64,000 bases of DNA from Algoriphagus kandeliae (GTDB lineage: Bacteria > Bacteroidota > Bacteroidia > Cytophagales > Cyclobacteriaceae). The notes beneath the pieces are model-generated. The model saw nothing but the letters and a program-made list of their open reading frames with translations. It was not told the origin of the DNA and did not search any database. The position numbers were made by a program, and so were the translations under genes. How positions within the stretch are numbered: the stretch's first letter is position 1; every line of letters starts with the position of its first letter. The stretch is taken from contig NZ_SPSB01000003.1 in assembly GCF_004571135.1 (NCBI RefSeq), positions 1-64,000 of the forward strand, written 5' to 3'. Shown here piece after piece: positions 1 through 9,800 of this stretch.

Positions 1-38
1 CTTAAAACAAAAAAGCCTCAGATTTCTCTGAGGATTTC

Positions 39-114
39 CGGAATCCCGAACCGTCGGGAGGACTCGAACCCGCGACCTTCCCGATGAATCGGGACATTCT
101 AACCAGCTGAACCC
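39..114 (-). pseudogene. Degenerate tRNA-Asp-like element, copy 1
   Basis: On the minus strand this keeps the tRNA-Asp D-arm (TTCAGCTGGTTAGAATG) and T-arm (GGTCGCGGGTTCGAGTCC). The acceptor halves no longer pair. The anticodon arm is replaced by TCCCGAT/ATCGGGA (79-94 on plus), which would give a 6-base loop and no GTC anticodon. A second TCCCGA/TCGGGA stem sits at 44-59 where the 3' acceptor half should be. It is not expected to work as a tRNA. Confidence 0.75.
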
Positions 115-206
115 CTTGAAATTAATCCCCTGAAATAAGTATTCTGAAAGCAGGTTTCAAACAATTTGCCTTAAAACAAAAAAGCCTCAGATTCCTCTGA
201 GGCTTT

Positions 207-283
207 GCGGAATCCCAAACCGTCGGGAGGACTCTAACCCGCGACCTTCCCGATGAATCGGGACATTCTAACCAGCTGAAGCT
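207..283 (-). pseudogene. Degenerate tRNA-Asp-like element, copy 2
   Basis: This is the same structure as the copy 169 bp to the left, with a few extra changes: the T-loop has ACTCTAACC instead of ACTCGAACC, and one arm of the acceptor-side stem is TCCCAA. The replaced anticodon arm TCCCGAT/ATCGGGA is unchanged. Preservation of this palindrome while the rest drifts is notable. Function is unknown; a non-functional tRNA relic is the default reading. Confidence 0.75.
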
Positions 284-346
284 CTCGAAATAAATCCCCT
301 GAAATAAGTATTCTGGAAACAGGTTTCAAACAATTTGCCTTAAAAC

Positions 347-374
347 AAAAAAGCCTCAGATTCCTCTGAGGCTT
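347..374 (-). terminator. Rho-independent terminator of tRNA-Asp (copy A)
   Basis: The hairpin AAGCCTCAGA/TCTGAGGCTT (351-360 and 365-374, loop TTCC) is followed on the minus strand by a U run (A-tract 347-352). It starts 3 bp beyond the 3' end of the tRNA. The same hairpin recurs 169 bp to the left (182-205) and, partly decayed, at 16-33. Confidence 0.8.
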
Positions 375-376
375 TG

Positions 377-450
377 CGGAACGGACGGGACTCGAACCCG
401 CGACCTCCTGCGTGACAGGCAGGCATTCTAACCAGCTGAACTACCGCTCC
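377..450 (-). tRNA. tRNA-Asp(GTC), copy A
   Basis: This 74-nt cloverleaf reads on the minus strand. The acceptor is GGAGCGG/CCGTTCC with discriminator G, and the D-arm is GTTCAGCTGGTTAGAAT. The anticodon stem CCTGC/GCAGG encloses the loop CTGTCAC, so the anticodon is GTC (Asp). The T-arm is GCGGGTTCGAGTCCCGT. CCA is not encoded. A terminator follows directly. Confidence 0.95.
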
Positions 451-534
451 TAATGACTTAAATAAAGGTGAATAAACAACTTTCTGTTTATCTTCAAAAA
501 CTCCACCCTTAATGGCAGAGTGACAAGAAATATG

Positions 535-608
535 CGGAACGGACGGGACTCGAACCCGCGACCTCCTGCGTGACAGGCAGGCATTCTAACCAGCTGAACT
601 ACCGCTCC
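535..608 (-). tRNA. tRNA-Asp(GTC), copy B
   Basis: This 74-nt tRNA is identical in sequence to the copy at 377-450 and lies 84 bp upstream of it on the minus strand. The two intact copies may be co-transcribed, since no hairpin terminator of the AAGCCTCAGA type lies between them. The region from 609 to the ggt start at 877 shows no gene; it is AT-rich and presumably holds divergent promoters. Confidence 0.95.
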
Positions 609-876
609 TTTTTTATTTTAAGACCAAGTTCCTTACGCCCTTGGTTTAAAGTGATGCAAATGTATTGTTTTGCTTTCTTTTTGCAAAAACTGCAAGTGAA
701 AATTTCTTCAGGAAATTTGTATTTCATTCTTATTCAGGAAAATAATTTTTTTCAACACTTCTCCAGAATCCTTTAGATTTTCAAATTTCCATTCGGCGAA
801 GGAATTAATCCATTCACGAAAGTCTATTTGTATTCCAAGCTTTCAAACTCTAAAATGCCGTCAAAATTCACCTAAC

Positions 877-2571
877 ATGAAAAATCATATTCTATTAATC
901 TTTTGCTTATTCATTTCAATCGCTTCATCCGCTCAAGATAGAGTGACTGGGAAAAATTTTGCCACGCGATCCGAAATCCTAGCCCAAAATGGTATGGCTG
1001 CTACAAGCCAACCCCTAGCTACACAAGCTGCTTTGGATATTTTGAAAAAAGGAGGAAGTGCCGTAGATGCGGCTATTGCAGCTAATGCGATGTTGGGTCT
1101 TGTGGAACCTCATGCTTGTGGAATTGGAGGAGATGTATTTGCGATAGTTTGGAGCGCAAAAGAAAAGAAGCTATATGGTTTGAACGGAAGTGGTAGAGCA
1201 CCTGAAAATCTAACCATGGATGTTTTTAAAGAAAAAGGCCTTCAGTATGTTCCTTTCCTTGGTCCTCTTCCGGTTTCCGTTCCTGGAGCAGTTGATGGTT
1301 GGTTTGAGCTGCATGAAAAATTCGGAAAGCTTTCCATGCAGGAAATCTTGCAGCCAGCAATCGATTATGGGAAAAATGGTTTCCCTGTCTCAGAGGTAAT
1401 TGCCTGGCAAATGAATGATGACTGGCCAAGAATGCAGGATCTTCCTGGCTTCAAAAAAACTTACATGCCAAATGGAAAAACCACCCCTCAAAAAGGTGAT
1501 GTATTTAAAAATCCTGACTTAGCCAGAACCTATGAATTAATTGCTCAAGGTGGAAGAAAGGCATTTTACGAAGGTGAAATTGCACAGACCATTGATCAGT
1601 TTATGAAAGAGCATGGCGGTTATTTGAGTTATGAGGACCTGAAAAACCATAGCTCAGAGTGGGTGGAACCAGTTAGCACCAACTATAGAGGCTATGATGT
1701 ATGGGAGCTTCCACCTAATGGTCAAGGAATTGCGGCACTTCAAATGCTCAATATTTTGGAAGGATTTGATTTGAAATCCATGGGCTTTGGTAGTGCAGAG
1801 TATCTTCATGTCCTTACTGAGGCCAAGAAGCTTGCTTATGAAGATCGTGCTAAATATTATGCTGACCCTGCTTTCAATGAAATCCCAGTAGATTATTTGA
1901 TTTCAAAAGAATATGCTGCTGAGCGACGAAAACTTATAGATATGAACAAGGCCGCACGGGAATATCCGGCTGGAGAAATTGAAAAGGGAAACACCACCTA
2001 TTTGACAGTTGCCGATTCAGAAGGAAATATGGTCTCATTTATCCAAAGCATTTATGATGAATTTGGATCAGGAATGGTTCCTGATGGACTTGGATTTGTC
2101 CTTCAAAATCGAGGACAAATGTTCAATGTCCAAGATGAAAATCACTGGAATTCCTTGGCAAGAGGGAAACGGCCTTTCCATACTATTATCCCCGCCTTCG
2201 TGACCAAGGATGGAGAACCGTTTATGAGTTTTGGACTGATGGGAGGCGCTGTACAACCTCAAGGTCATACTCAAATTCTAGTAAACATTATTGACTTTGG
2301 AATGAATATTCAAGAGGCTGGTGATGCTCCTAGAATGAGACATACCGGTTCATCCCAACCTACTGGTTCAAGGATGACATCAGGCGGCTCACTTAATCTT
2401 GAAAGTGGATTTTCTTATGAAGTCATTCGAAAACTGGAAGAATTGGGACATCGAGTGGAATTTAGCGTAGGCCCCTATGGAGGCTATCAGGCCATAAAAT
2501 ATGATCCAATAAGAAAAGTCTATTACGGCGCTTCAGAATCCCGAAAGGACGGACAAGCTGCAGGATATTAA
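877..2571 (+). CDS. ggt: Gamma-glutamyltransferase (secreted)
   Basis: This 564-residue protein has an N-terminal signal peptide (MKNHILLIFCLFISIASSAQ). It belongs to the Ntn-hydrolase gamma-glutamyltranspeptidase family, which cleaves glutathione and transfers gamma-glutamyl groups in the periplasm. The large-subunit motifs AVDAAIAANAMLGLVEPHACGIGGD are present (about residues 62-87). The small subunit would start at the autocatalytic Thr373 within NTTYLTVAD, which matches the TTHYSVVD start of the E. coli small subunit. The full length suggests an active enzyme with the usual precursor layout. It stands alone and faces galE, with which it shares a terminator. The start follows from the signal peptide. 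Confidence 0.95.
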   Translation: MKNHILLIFCLFISIASSAQDRVTGKNFATRSEILAQNGMAATSQPLATQAALDILKKGGSAVDAAIAANAMLGLVEPHACGIGGDVFAIVWSAKEKKLYGLNGSGRAPENLTMDVFKEKGLQYVPFLGPLPVSVPGAVDGWFELHEKFGKLSMQEILQPAIDYGKNGFPVSEVIAWQMNDDWPRMQDLPGFKKTYMPNGKTTPQKGDVFKNPDLARTYELIAQGGRKAFYEGEIAQTIDQFMKEHGGYLSYEDLKNHSSEWVEPVSTNYRGYDVWELPPNGQGIAALQMLNILEGFDLKSMGFGSAEYLHVLTEAKKLAYEDRAKYYADPAFNEIPVDYLISKEYAAERRKLIDMNKAAREYPAGEIEKGNTTYLTVADSEGNMVSFIQSIYDEFGSGMVPDGLGFVLQNRGQMFNVQDENHWNSLARGKRPFHTIIPAFVTKDGEPFMSFGLMGGAVQPQGHTQILVNIIDFGMNIQEAGDAPRMRHTGSSQPTGSRMTSGGSLNLESGFSYEVIRKLEELGHRVEFSVGPYGGYQAIKYDPIRKVYYGASESRKDGQAAGY

Positions 2572-2576
2572 TCAAT

Positions 2577-2606
2577 AAAGCCCTTTGATTAATTTCAAAG
2601 GGCTTT
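2577..2606. terminator. Bidirectional terminator between ggt and galE
   Basis: A perfect 12-bp inverted repeat, AAAGCCCTTTGA/TCAAAGGGCTTT with loop TTAATT, lies 5 bp after the ggt stop and 3 bp before the galE stop. The A/T ends of the arms can serve as U tract in both directions. Confidence 0.85.
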
Positions 2607-2609
2607 CAT

Positions 2610-3623
2610 TTATTCATTCAATTTTTTCTCCCAATTCCAACTATCACGAAGAGAGTCTGCCAGTGAATTTTTAGGATACCAACCCAAGACTTGATTGATC
2701 TTAGTGGTATCAGCCCAAATTTTTACTACATCTCCTGGTCTTCTAGGACCGATTTCATAGTTCAATTTGAGGTCATTCACCTCCTCAAAAGTATGAATGA
2801 CTTCCAGCACGGTATTTCCGTTTCCGGTCCCCACATTAAAAACATCATAAAAGTTGGTATTCTTATTTTCTAAGAAGGATAAGGCTTTCACATGGGCATC
2901 TGCTAAGTCCATTACATGAATGAAATCTCTAACACAGGATCCATCTGGTGTGTAATAATCATCTCCAAAAACAGTCAGTTTTTCTCTAATCCCAGCGGCT
3001 GTTTGAGTAACAAAAGGAACCAAATTATTCGGAACACCACTCGGCAGTTCCCCAATTTTCCCGCTAGGGTGAGCTCCAATCGGGTTAAAATACCGAAGAG
3101 AAATAATCTTTAAATCAGACTTACTTTTGATTAAATCCACCAAAATATCCTCGCAAACTTTTTTGGTGTTTCCATAAGGACTTTCAGCTTCTTTTCGAGG
3201 TGTATCTTCAGTTACAGGCAAAGTGTCAGGTTGTCCATAAACTGTGCAAGAGGAAGAAAAAACCAAATCAAGAATAGAATGAGCCTCCATAAATTCCAGT
3301 AAAGCGACTAGGGATCCCACATTATTTTTATAGTATTTCAATGGTTTTTGAGTACTCTCTCCTACCGCTTTGAAAGCTGCGAAATGAATAACTCCGGACA
3401 ACTTATGGTCTTTAGCGATTTGATCCAAAAGAGAACGATCGGCACAATCACCCAAATAAAAAGGGATTTTCATTCCGGTAATTTCCTCTAGCCTTTCCAA
3501 AACCTTTTCTTGAGAATTGGACAAGTCGTCAATAATGATGGGTCGGTAACCTGCCTTGATTAATTCAACTGCCGTATGGGAACCGATATACCCTGCCCCT
3601 CCAGTAATCAAAATGTTTTTCAT
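2610..3623 (-). CDS. galE: UDP-glucose 4-epimerase
   Basis: This 337-residue cytoplasmic enzyme interconverts UDP-glucose and UDP-galactose, supplying precursors for surface polysaccharide and galactose use. It is an extended SDR protein. The N-terminal Rossmann motif is TGGAGYIGS (residues 7-15), the catalytic tyrosine motif is SPYGNTKK (YxxxK), and NNVGSLVALLEFM is typical of GalE. C-terminal motifs such as VFNVGTGNG and RRPGDVVKIWAD match bacterial GalE. The length is usual. It sits upstream of, and is divergent in history from, the adhesin block; no operon partner is evident. Confidence 0.95.
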   Translation of the reverse strand: MKNILITGGAGYIGSHTAVELIKAGYRPIIIDDLSNSQEKVLERLEEITGMKIPFYLGDCADRSLLDQIAKDHKLSGVIHFAAFKAVGESTQKPLKYYKNNVGSLVALLEFMEAHSILDLVFSSSCTVYGQPDTLPVTEDTPRKEAESPYGNTKKVCEDILVDLIKSKSDLKIISLRYFNPIGAHPSGKIGELPSGVPNNLVPFVTQTAAGIREKLTVFGDDYYTPDGSCVRDFIHVMDLADAHVKALSFLENKNTNFYDVFNVGTGNGNTVLEVIHTFEEVNDLKLNYEIGPRRPGDVVKIWADTTKINQVLGWYPKNSLADSLRDSWNWEKKLNE

Positions 3624-3684
3624 GAATCACAAAAATTTTGCACAAAACTATCAAAGTATTTTTCAGAACCTTGAAAAAGTAAAT

Positions 3685-6600
3685 TTAATCTATCAGTGTA
3701 AATGCACCAGTCAATTGATCATTTTGGATCCCAGTATCCAAAGAATACTGATAGCGAAGCAAATAGGTGTAAACTCCAGTTGGCATGGATTCTCCTTTAA
3801 ATAAACCATTCCATCCCTCCGAACCAGAAAAAATCATTTGACCCCAACGATCAAAAACAAACAATTCGTAGGAAATGCTACAATTCGAAATCGGCTGATA
3901 AGGACCATCTGATGGAAGAAATCCATTTGGCATTCTTACTGATGGCCTAGCTTCTGAAACTCTACCTGCCCCACTTACTTTACAGCCATTTGCATCCGTG
4001 ATGCTAACTTCATATATGCCTGAGGATAAATTGGTCAGTAAATCTCCAGTAAATCCATTTTCCCACAGAATTTGATAGGGAGGTGTTCCTCCCTGAATCA
4101 AAACTCGAATTGAACCGTCAATTCCTCCTGGACATCCTGGCGTTATTTCCTCAAATTCAATTTCCAAAGTTGCCGGTGCATCCATTTGGCCACTGTAGGT
4201 AATCCCACAATCATTCTGGTCAGCCACAAATAGCTCATAATCACCCAATCCTATCCCAAAAACTGTCAAAAACTCCCCATCCCAATCCGTATCATATCCA
4301 GGAACTTGGAAAGGAGGCGATCCTCCCTGTACCTCTAAAACAATTTCTCCATCATTATTTTCATTGCATGAAGGCTGAACTATTGACTCGGAAACAATAG
4401 AAATTGGCTCTGGGTCTGTAATTATAAAATTTAAAGTTTGCTGACCACAGCCCAACAAATCCGTTACGGTAACTTCATAATTCCCGGGAGATAAACCTGT
4501 AGCAATCGCTTCGTCTAAGTTTGGATCATGACTCCAGGAAAAACTAAATTCACCCGAACCTCCTTGAACATCCAAGGCAATTTTTCCATCGGCATTCCCA
4601 GAACATGAAGGAGATATCAATTCACCTTCTTTTGCATCTAACACAGGGAAAAAGCCGATTTCCAAAACCTCAGAGGTTCCAAAACAAGAACCTCCACCCG
4701 GTATTCTTTCTTCATAAAATACGCTTCTTACAGGTGCATTTAGGTCCCAATTCACCTCCACCAATTCCCCCTCATTAGAACTGACAAAATCTCCCCCCAC
4801 TACATACCATTGGTATTCTTTTCCAGATTGAGGAAATGGAATAGAATAGGTAAAAGGTCCAGTGTCAGTACCACAAATTCCCAATTGGCCTTCCGGTTTT
4901 TCAGGAGAAAAATCATCCTCCAGAGCTACAAAAATTTCCAATACAGGTCCCAAGCATCCATTTTCGGCAACTGGAATAGCCCTCACCAAGGCATCTGGAT
5001 TTGCTGCTCCCCAGTCTACCAAAATTTCAAAATCATTCACCTCAGAATAAATTCCTCCACTCACTTCCCAAATCACCTCAGAAACCCCCTCCATATTTTC
5101 AAGGCGGTAAGGAATCCCACCACTATCAGGACAAAGCGAACTTGGCCCTTCCAATTCAGCTTCGACTACCGTTACATCAATCTCAAAACTAAACTTTGTT
5201 TCGCTATCACAAGATCCTTCTCCTGTAGACGCAAAAACTAGCACTTCATATGAACCTGAAGAGGTGTAGGTGTGACTGACGGATTTTCCATCCTTTAGCT
5301 CAGAGCCATCACCAAAATCCCAAGTAAAATCCTTAAATCGAGAATCATCCGGGAATATTTCCCAAGTCCCTTCTTGGTTGAGGCATGCCACTTTTTCCCC
5401 AACCACATCAAAATCGTACGTAGTCTCAGTCTCATATTGGACATTTTCCAAACTAGCCCCTACAGCGAAACCGTAGGATTCGATGGAACCTGAACCATAA
5501 ACATAGGCGATAAAACCCTCTGGATTGGAAAGAGTATTGACCCCAAAAGGAACTTTAATTCTTGCATATGAAAAGCCAGTAGCTAAAGCGGGCTGAAATT
5601 GACCACCAACATTAACTCTATTCAATAGCGTTTCACCCTCCGAACCGCTTGGCACTAATATGGTCAAAAAATGCTCTATGCTCTGATTAAATGATCCAAT
5701 CAGCTTTCCGGTAGAAAAAGTTATGTTCTTTAACCGTTGGGAATTTGGGCTCAATAAAAACAAGCTTGGATCCCCAAGGGGAGCAACTCCAAATTCATTA
5801 CAAGCCCCACTTTTTGCTATTACTGCAACGCTACTTGGCTTGGATGTTTCGATTAAAGCCAGTTCATTTTTCCCAAATTCAAAACGGACATATTCCCGGG
5901 CATCCAAGGTCGCTCTGACCGTACCGTTTATTCGAACTTCTGTTCCGTCCTGAGAAGCCAAAACCTTAATGATTTCCCCTGATGTCCGACCAGCTAATGG
6001 AACATGTATGTATTCTTTATCCCAACTTTCTAACGGATAGGCTTGCTGAAAAATATGATCTCCACTCGTACCACAATCACCAGCACTACTAGTCTTATTC
6101 CCACCAAATACAGCCAATAATTTACAGGAATCGGCAGATGGATTGAGCACCCTAACTCTTGAGCCTGTTAAATCTCCATTTGCCTTTATTTGGTAGCTTT
6201 CACCCGCATCTAAGGTGAATTGGATTGGTGCTCCTGCGGGAATAGTATTGACAGTAGGAGCTGCAGGAATTACTTCCACCTGAGTGTCATTTTCAGTCGC
6301 AACAACCAAAAGCGTACTTTCAAAATTCTGGTTACTTCCTGGTTCCTGACCTGGCCCGAAGGTATCATAATGGGCCATCACCAGATATTCTGTACTTAAA
6401 GCAGAGGTAGGCAAAATCACCGTCCCATCCGTGCTGTATTCCCTGCCATTAATAGCGTGAACTGTCAAATCACCTGAAGAGGTAATCCGAAAAGGCTTAT
6501 AGTCAACTCGGCCGCTTTCCCGATGAATTACTCCTTCATTGTCTCCATCAAATTCCCGCATCAGCTGTTCACCTGGTTCCAAAGTAAAAGGAATCGACTG

Positions 6601-6807
6601 TTTTGGTGTCTGAATCGTGCCGGCCGCTTTTTCTACAGCAGTGATAATCACCACAACCCGATCGGGCTGAGTATTGCGTCGGTTATTATCCATGAACCCT
6701 ATGTAAAAATCCCTTCCGATGGTACTGATTTGGGCTTGGACAAAAAATGAATCCAACAAAAATGCTTTGATGAAAAAAAGTACAGAAACCCACAGCCGCC
6801 AATTCAT
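3685..6807 (-). CDS. Giant surface protein, IgGFc-binding/PKD/SprB/T9SS type B (paralogue C)
   Basis: This 1040-residue protein has an N-terminal signal peptide ending near VQAQ. The first 450 or so residues resemble the bacterial IgGFc-binding-protein N-terminal domain (STIGRDFYIGFMDNN, VILPTSAL, DLTGSRVRVL). A PKD domain follows (WDFGDGSELKDGK, near residue 494), then Ig/PKD-like segments and three SprB repeats (about 722-945; 'PSC/GCxGxxDGxIxLxVQGG' pattern). The last 90 or so residues are a gliding-motility/CHU_C-type tail (FDRWGQMIFSGSEGWNG, PTGVYTYLLRYQY), the type B sorting signal of type IX secretion. It is therefore probably exported by T9SS and held at or released from the cell surface. 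It is the last of three tandem paralogues. The ligand is unknown; IgG binding must not be assumed. Confidence 0.85.
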   Translation of the reverse strand: MNWRLWVSVLFFIKAFLLDSFFVQAQISTIGRDFYIGFMDNNRRNTQPDRVVVIITAVEKAAGTIQTPKQSIPFTLEPGEQLMREFDGDNEGVIHRESGRVDYKPFRITSSGDLTVHAINGREYSTDGTVILPTSALSTEYLVMAHYDTFGPGQEPGSNQNFESTLLVVATENDTQVEVIPAAPTVNTIPAGAPIQFTLDAGESYQIKANGDLTGSRVRVLNPSADSCKLLAVFGGNKTSSAGDCGTSGDHIFQQAYPLESWDKEYIHVPLAGRTSGEIIKVLASQDGTEVRINGTVRATLDAREYVRFEFGKNELALIETSKPSSVAVIAKSGACNEFGVAPLGDPSLFLLSPNSQRLKNITFSTGKLIGSFNQSIEHFLTILVPSGSEGETLLNRVNVGGQFQPALATGFSYARIKVPFGVNTLSNPEGFIAYVYGSGSIESYGFAVGASLENVQYETETTYDFDVVGEKVACLNQEGTWEIFPDDSRFKDFTWDFGDGSELKDGKSVSHTYTSSGSYEVLVFASTGEGSCDSETKFSFEIDVTVVEAELEGPSSLCPDSGGIPYRLENMEGVSEVIWEVSGGIYSEVNDFEILVDWGAANPDALVRAIPVAENGCLGPVLEIFVALEDDFSPEKPEGQLGICGTDTGPFTYSIPFPQSGKEYQWYVVGGDFVSSNEGELVEVNWDLNAPVRSVFYEERIPGGGSCFGTSEVLEIGFFPVLDAKEGELISPSCSGNADGKIALDVQGGSGEFSFSWSHDPNLDEAIATGLSPGNYEVTVTDLLGCGQQTLNFIITDPEPISIVSESIVQPSCNENNDGEIVLEVQGGSPPFQVPGYDTDWDGEFLTVFGIGLGDYELFVADQNDCGITYSGQMDAPATLEIEFEEITPGCPGGIDGSIRVLIQGGTPPYQILWENGFTGDLLTNLSSGIYEVSITDANGCKVSGAGRVSEARPSVRMPNGFLPSDGPYQPISNCSISYELFVFDRWGQMIFSGSEGWNGLFKGESMPTGVYTYLLRYQYSLDTGIQNDQLTGAFTLID

Positions 6808-6838
6808 GGATATACTCCTAATTTGTACAAATTGAAAT

Positions 6839-9800
6839 TTACCTGATTAGGACGAAAACACCTGATTTTTTTTCATTTTCTAGCTGATCACCTAATCTAA
6901 ATTGGTAACTGATTTGATATGTATATGTTCCTGTGGGTGCTTCTTTTCCATTAATCAATCCATCCCAGCCTTCAGAACCATTGTAGATTACTTTTCCCCA
7001 ACGGTCAAAAACAGTTAAAGAATATTCTAAAGTACAGTTGGAAACAGGGTAATAAAGACCATCTGTTGGCAAGTAACCAGTTGGCATTCTCACCTGAGGC
7101 TGAGTTTCTGGAATTCTACCGTAGGCTCTTACTTGGCAACCATTTCCATCAGTAACAGTAACCTCATAATCCCCAGATGGCATTTCACTGATAAAATTAT
7201 TAGTGAAAGCTTCTTGACTGGAACGACTTATTCCTGCAATTCCTTCACCCAAACTCCAAGAATAAGTGTAGGGGCCAACTCCACCTTCCACCTCAACGGC
7301 GAGTCTTCCAAAATTTCCACCAGGACAACTTTCACTCACCTCTGAAAACCTTACTTGCAAAGCCTGTGGACCGGGAATTTCACCTTCAATTGGAATTGAA
7401 CATCCTTTGGAATCCTCAATAAATAGCTTGAAACTTCCTTGCGACAAGCCCTTTACAGAAATAACTTGACCATCAGAGGTGAATTCAAATCCCGGGACAA
7501 TGTATGGTGGCTCCCCACCAGAAATATTGGCAACAAACCCACCATCTGATGATTCATTGCAGGTAGTCGGTAGAAGCTTTAATTCTTCCACCAATTTTAA
7601 TGGTTGCGGATCTGTTAATGAAACAGTGAATTCTCCAAAACCACAGCTATTTATATCGTAAACAGTTACTCGATACTCACCTGAAGGAATATTTTCCAAT
7701 TGTGAACTATTAGTATCAGGGTATCCTTCCCACTCAAAAATATATTCACCAGATCCTCCTTCAATTTCAATATTCAATTTACCATCAGATGAACCGGGAC
7801 AAGAAGGAGTTGTCTCGATTACTTCATTAATCTCAATTGGATTGCTCAACTCAATTTCAAGACGTTCTGAAACAGCAGGGCATTGACTGGCATCAACAGG
7901 ATCAATCAAATATCCAATCCATCTTTCTGACTCATCAGAACTCCAAATCACATTTACAGTCTCTCCTTCGGAAGAACCAATGATTTCACCTCCATTGATC
8001 ACCCAAGAAATGCTTCCTTCAATAGTTTGTTGAGGAATAGAATAAGTCATTTCCATGAACTCGGGTCCGCATAAAAACCGATTTCCTTCAGGAGCATCCA
8101 CAACTTCAGATTCTTTCACAGTAACATTGAAGGAAATTAAAGTACCAGGACAGCCATTCTCATGATATGGAATCAAAGAGAATCCCATATTCTCTACCTC
8201 TGCCACCCATCTAATTACGACTTCATTTCCGCTTTGGCCATCTATCTCTCCACCTTTAATATCTATCCAATCCAAGGAAGAATATGGAGTTGTTGAGGTA
8301 AAAGTGTAGGTTATTTCTGTTCCAATACATATTTCTTTTGCTCCTGCGATTTCAGGATTGCTAAATGGAACCTCGGCAACTTCACTAACTTCTAACTTGT
8401 CCGAAACTTTCCCACAAGCCTGGCCTTCCTCTAAAACTGAGAAATAGATTGATTTTTCTTCAGCACCTTTTTCCCACTGGACAAAAACAGTTGACTCAGA
8501 CTGACCTGAGATGATTTCTCCACCGACAACAAACCACTCAATTTCAAAAGATCCCTGTTGGAAATCAGCAGGAAGATTATAGGCAAACTCATCATTACCA
8601 GTTATGCAGACAGAAACTTCCCCATCAGGAATAGCATCAATGGATTGCTCACCAAATGTTACAGGAAAAAATAACGGTTCGCTTTCACATCCTTCAGGAG
8701 AAAATCCGACTACCTGAATCCCAGCTCCTTCAATATTTTCTTGCCATTCAATGGTGACAGAACTATCATCTTCATCGATAATAACCCCACCAATTACCTC
8801 CAGCCAATCTAGCTTTTCCAAATTTGAGGATGTCCCCAATTCGTAGGTTTCTTCTGAACCCGGGCAAACTTGCTCCGCACCCAAGATTTCAAACTCAACC
8901 TCCTTCACCACTACCTCGAATTCGAATTCATTTTCAACGGGACAACCTACAACACCATTTGAGGCACTTACCTTTACCAAAAAAGTCCCCGGTTCCTCAA
9001 AGGAGTGATTTACAACTTTGCCGCTAACTGGCGAAGTTCCATCCCCAAAATCCCAAATAAACTGAGTGTATTGGGGATTATTTGCTGAGACTTCCCAAAT
9101 AGCATCCTGACCTAAACAAGCGAGATGCTCATCATCAAACCCAAAATCACTTTCGATTTTAAATTCAGTATCCTCAAAATTTGCTCCAGCGGAGAATCCG
9201 TAAGAACTCTTGTTTCCATAACCATAAGCATAGGCGATTAATCCATCTGGATTAGAAAGCGAGTTAACTCCCCCACCTACAGCAACTCTGGCAAAACTAA
9301 ATTCTGGATTGCCAGGTACTTGAGAAAATTCAGAACTGATGTTTTTCCCATTTAGTAGAGTTTTATCAATTGAAGCGGTGGACACAATGATATTGACATA
9401 ATGCCGTACAAACCCAAAGGACTGAAGGGAATTAAATACAATCGACTTGATTCTATGATTATTCGGATTGTAGGTGATCATACTTGGATCACCCAAGGTA
9501 GCAACAGCGGCAGCATCACAATCAGAGCTTTTCGCTATAGCTGTTACACTGATTGGATTAGAACCTTCAATAAACTTTGTTTCGGTAGCGTTAAAATCAA
9601 AAACATGAAATTGGCCTGCATTCAGGGTCAATTCTAGTTGTCCATTGACCCTGACCTGAGTTCCATTTTCTGCCGCAAGTACTTTAACCAAGTCACCCGA
9701 GGTTCTGTCTAGCAATGGAATATGTATAAAGGATTTCCCCCAAGCAAAAAGTGGATAGGTTTGTTGAAATAAATGATCAGCTGTACTTCCGCAGGTTCCT

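Larger units (their letters stand above)
1..450 (-). repeat. Tandem 169-bp repeat built on a tRNA-Asp plus terminator unit
   Basis: Three head-to-tail units begin with the same CTTAAAACAAAAAAGCCTCA string at 1, 170 and 339, giving a period of exactly 169 bp. Each unit carries a terminator-like hairpin (CCTCAGA/TCTGAGG), then a tRNA or tRNA-like sequence in antisense orientation. The first two units also share a 3' spacer with TCCCCTGAAATAAGTATTCTG. Only the third unit holds an intact tRNA-Asp; the first two have degenerate tRNA-like bodies. Duplication of a tRNA gene followed by decay is the simplest reading. Confidence 0.85.

Noticed and set aside
39..283. The two tRNA-like sequences at 39-114 and 207-283 as functional tRNA genes
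   Set aside because: The acceptor halves do not pair, the anticodon loop would have six bases and no sensible anticodon is formed.
570..776. 68-codon open frame on plus
   Set aside because: It starts inside an intact tRNA-Asp gene in antisense orientation, and its product shows no domain or signal pattern.
4810..5241. 143-codon open frame on plus opposite the adhesin gene
   Set aside because: It is antisense to a well-supported long coding region; its basic, aromatic-rich product is typical of reading a Bacteroidota gene backwards.
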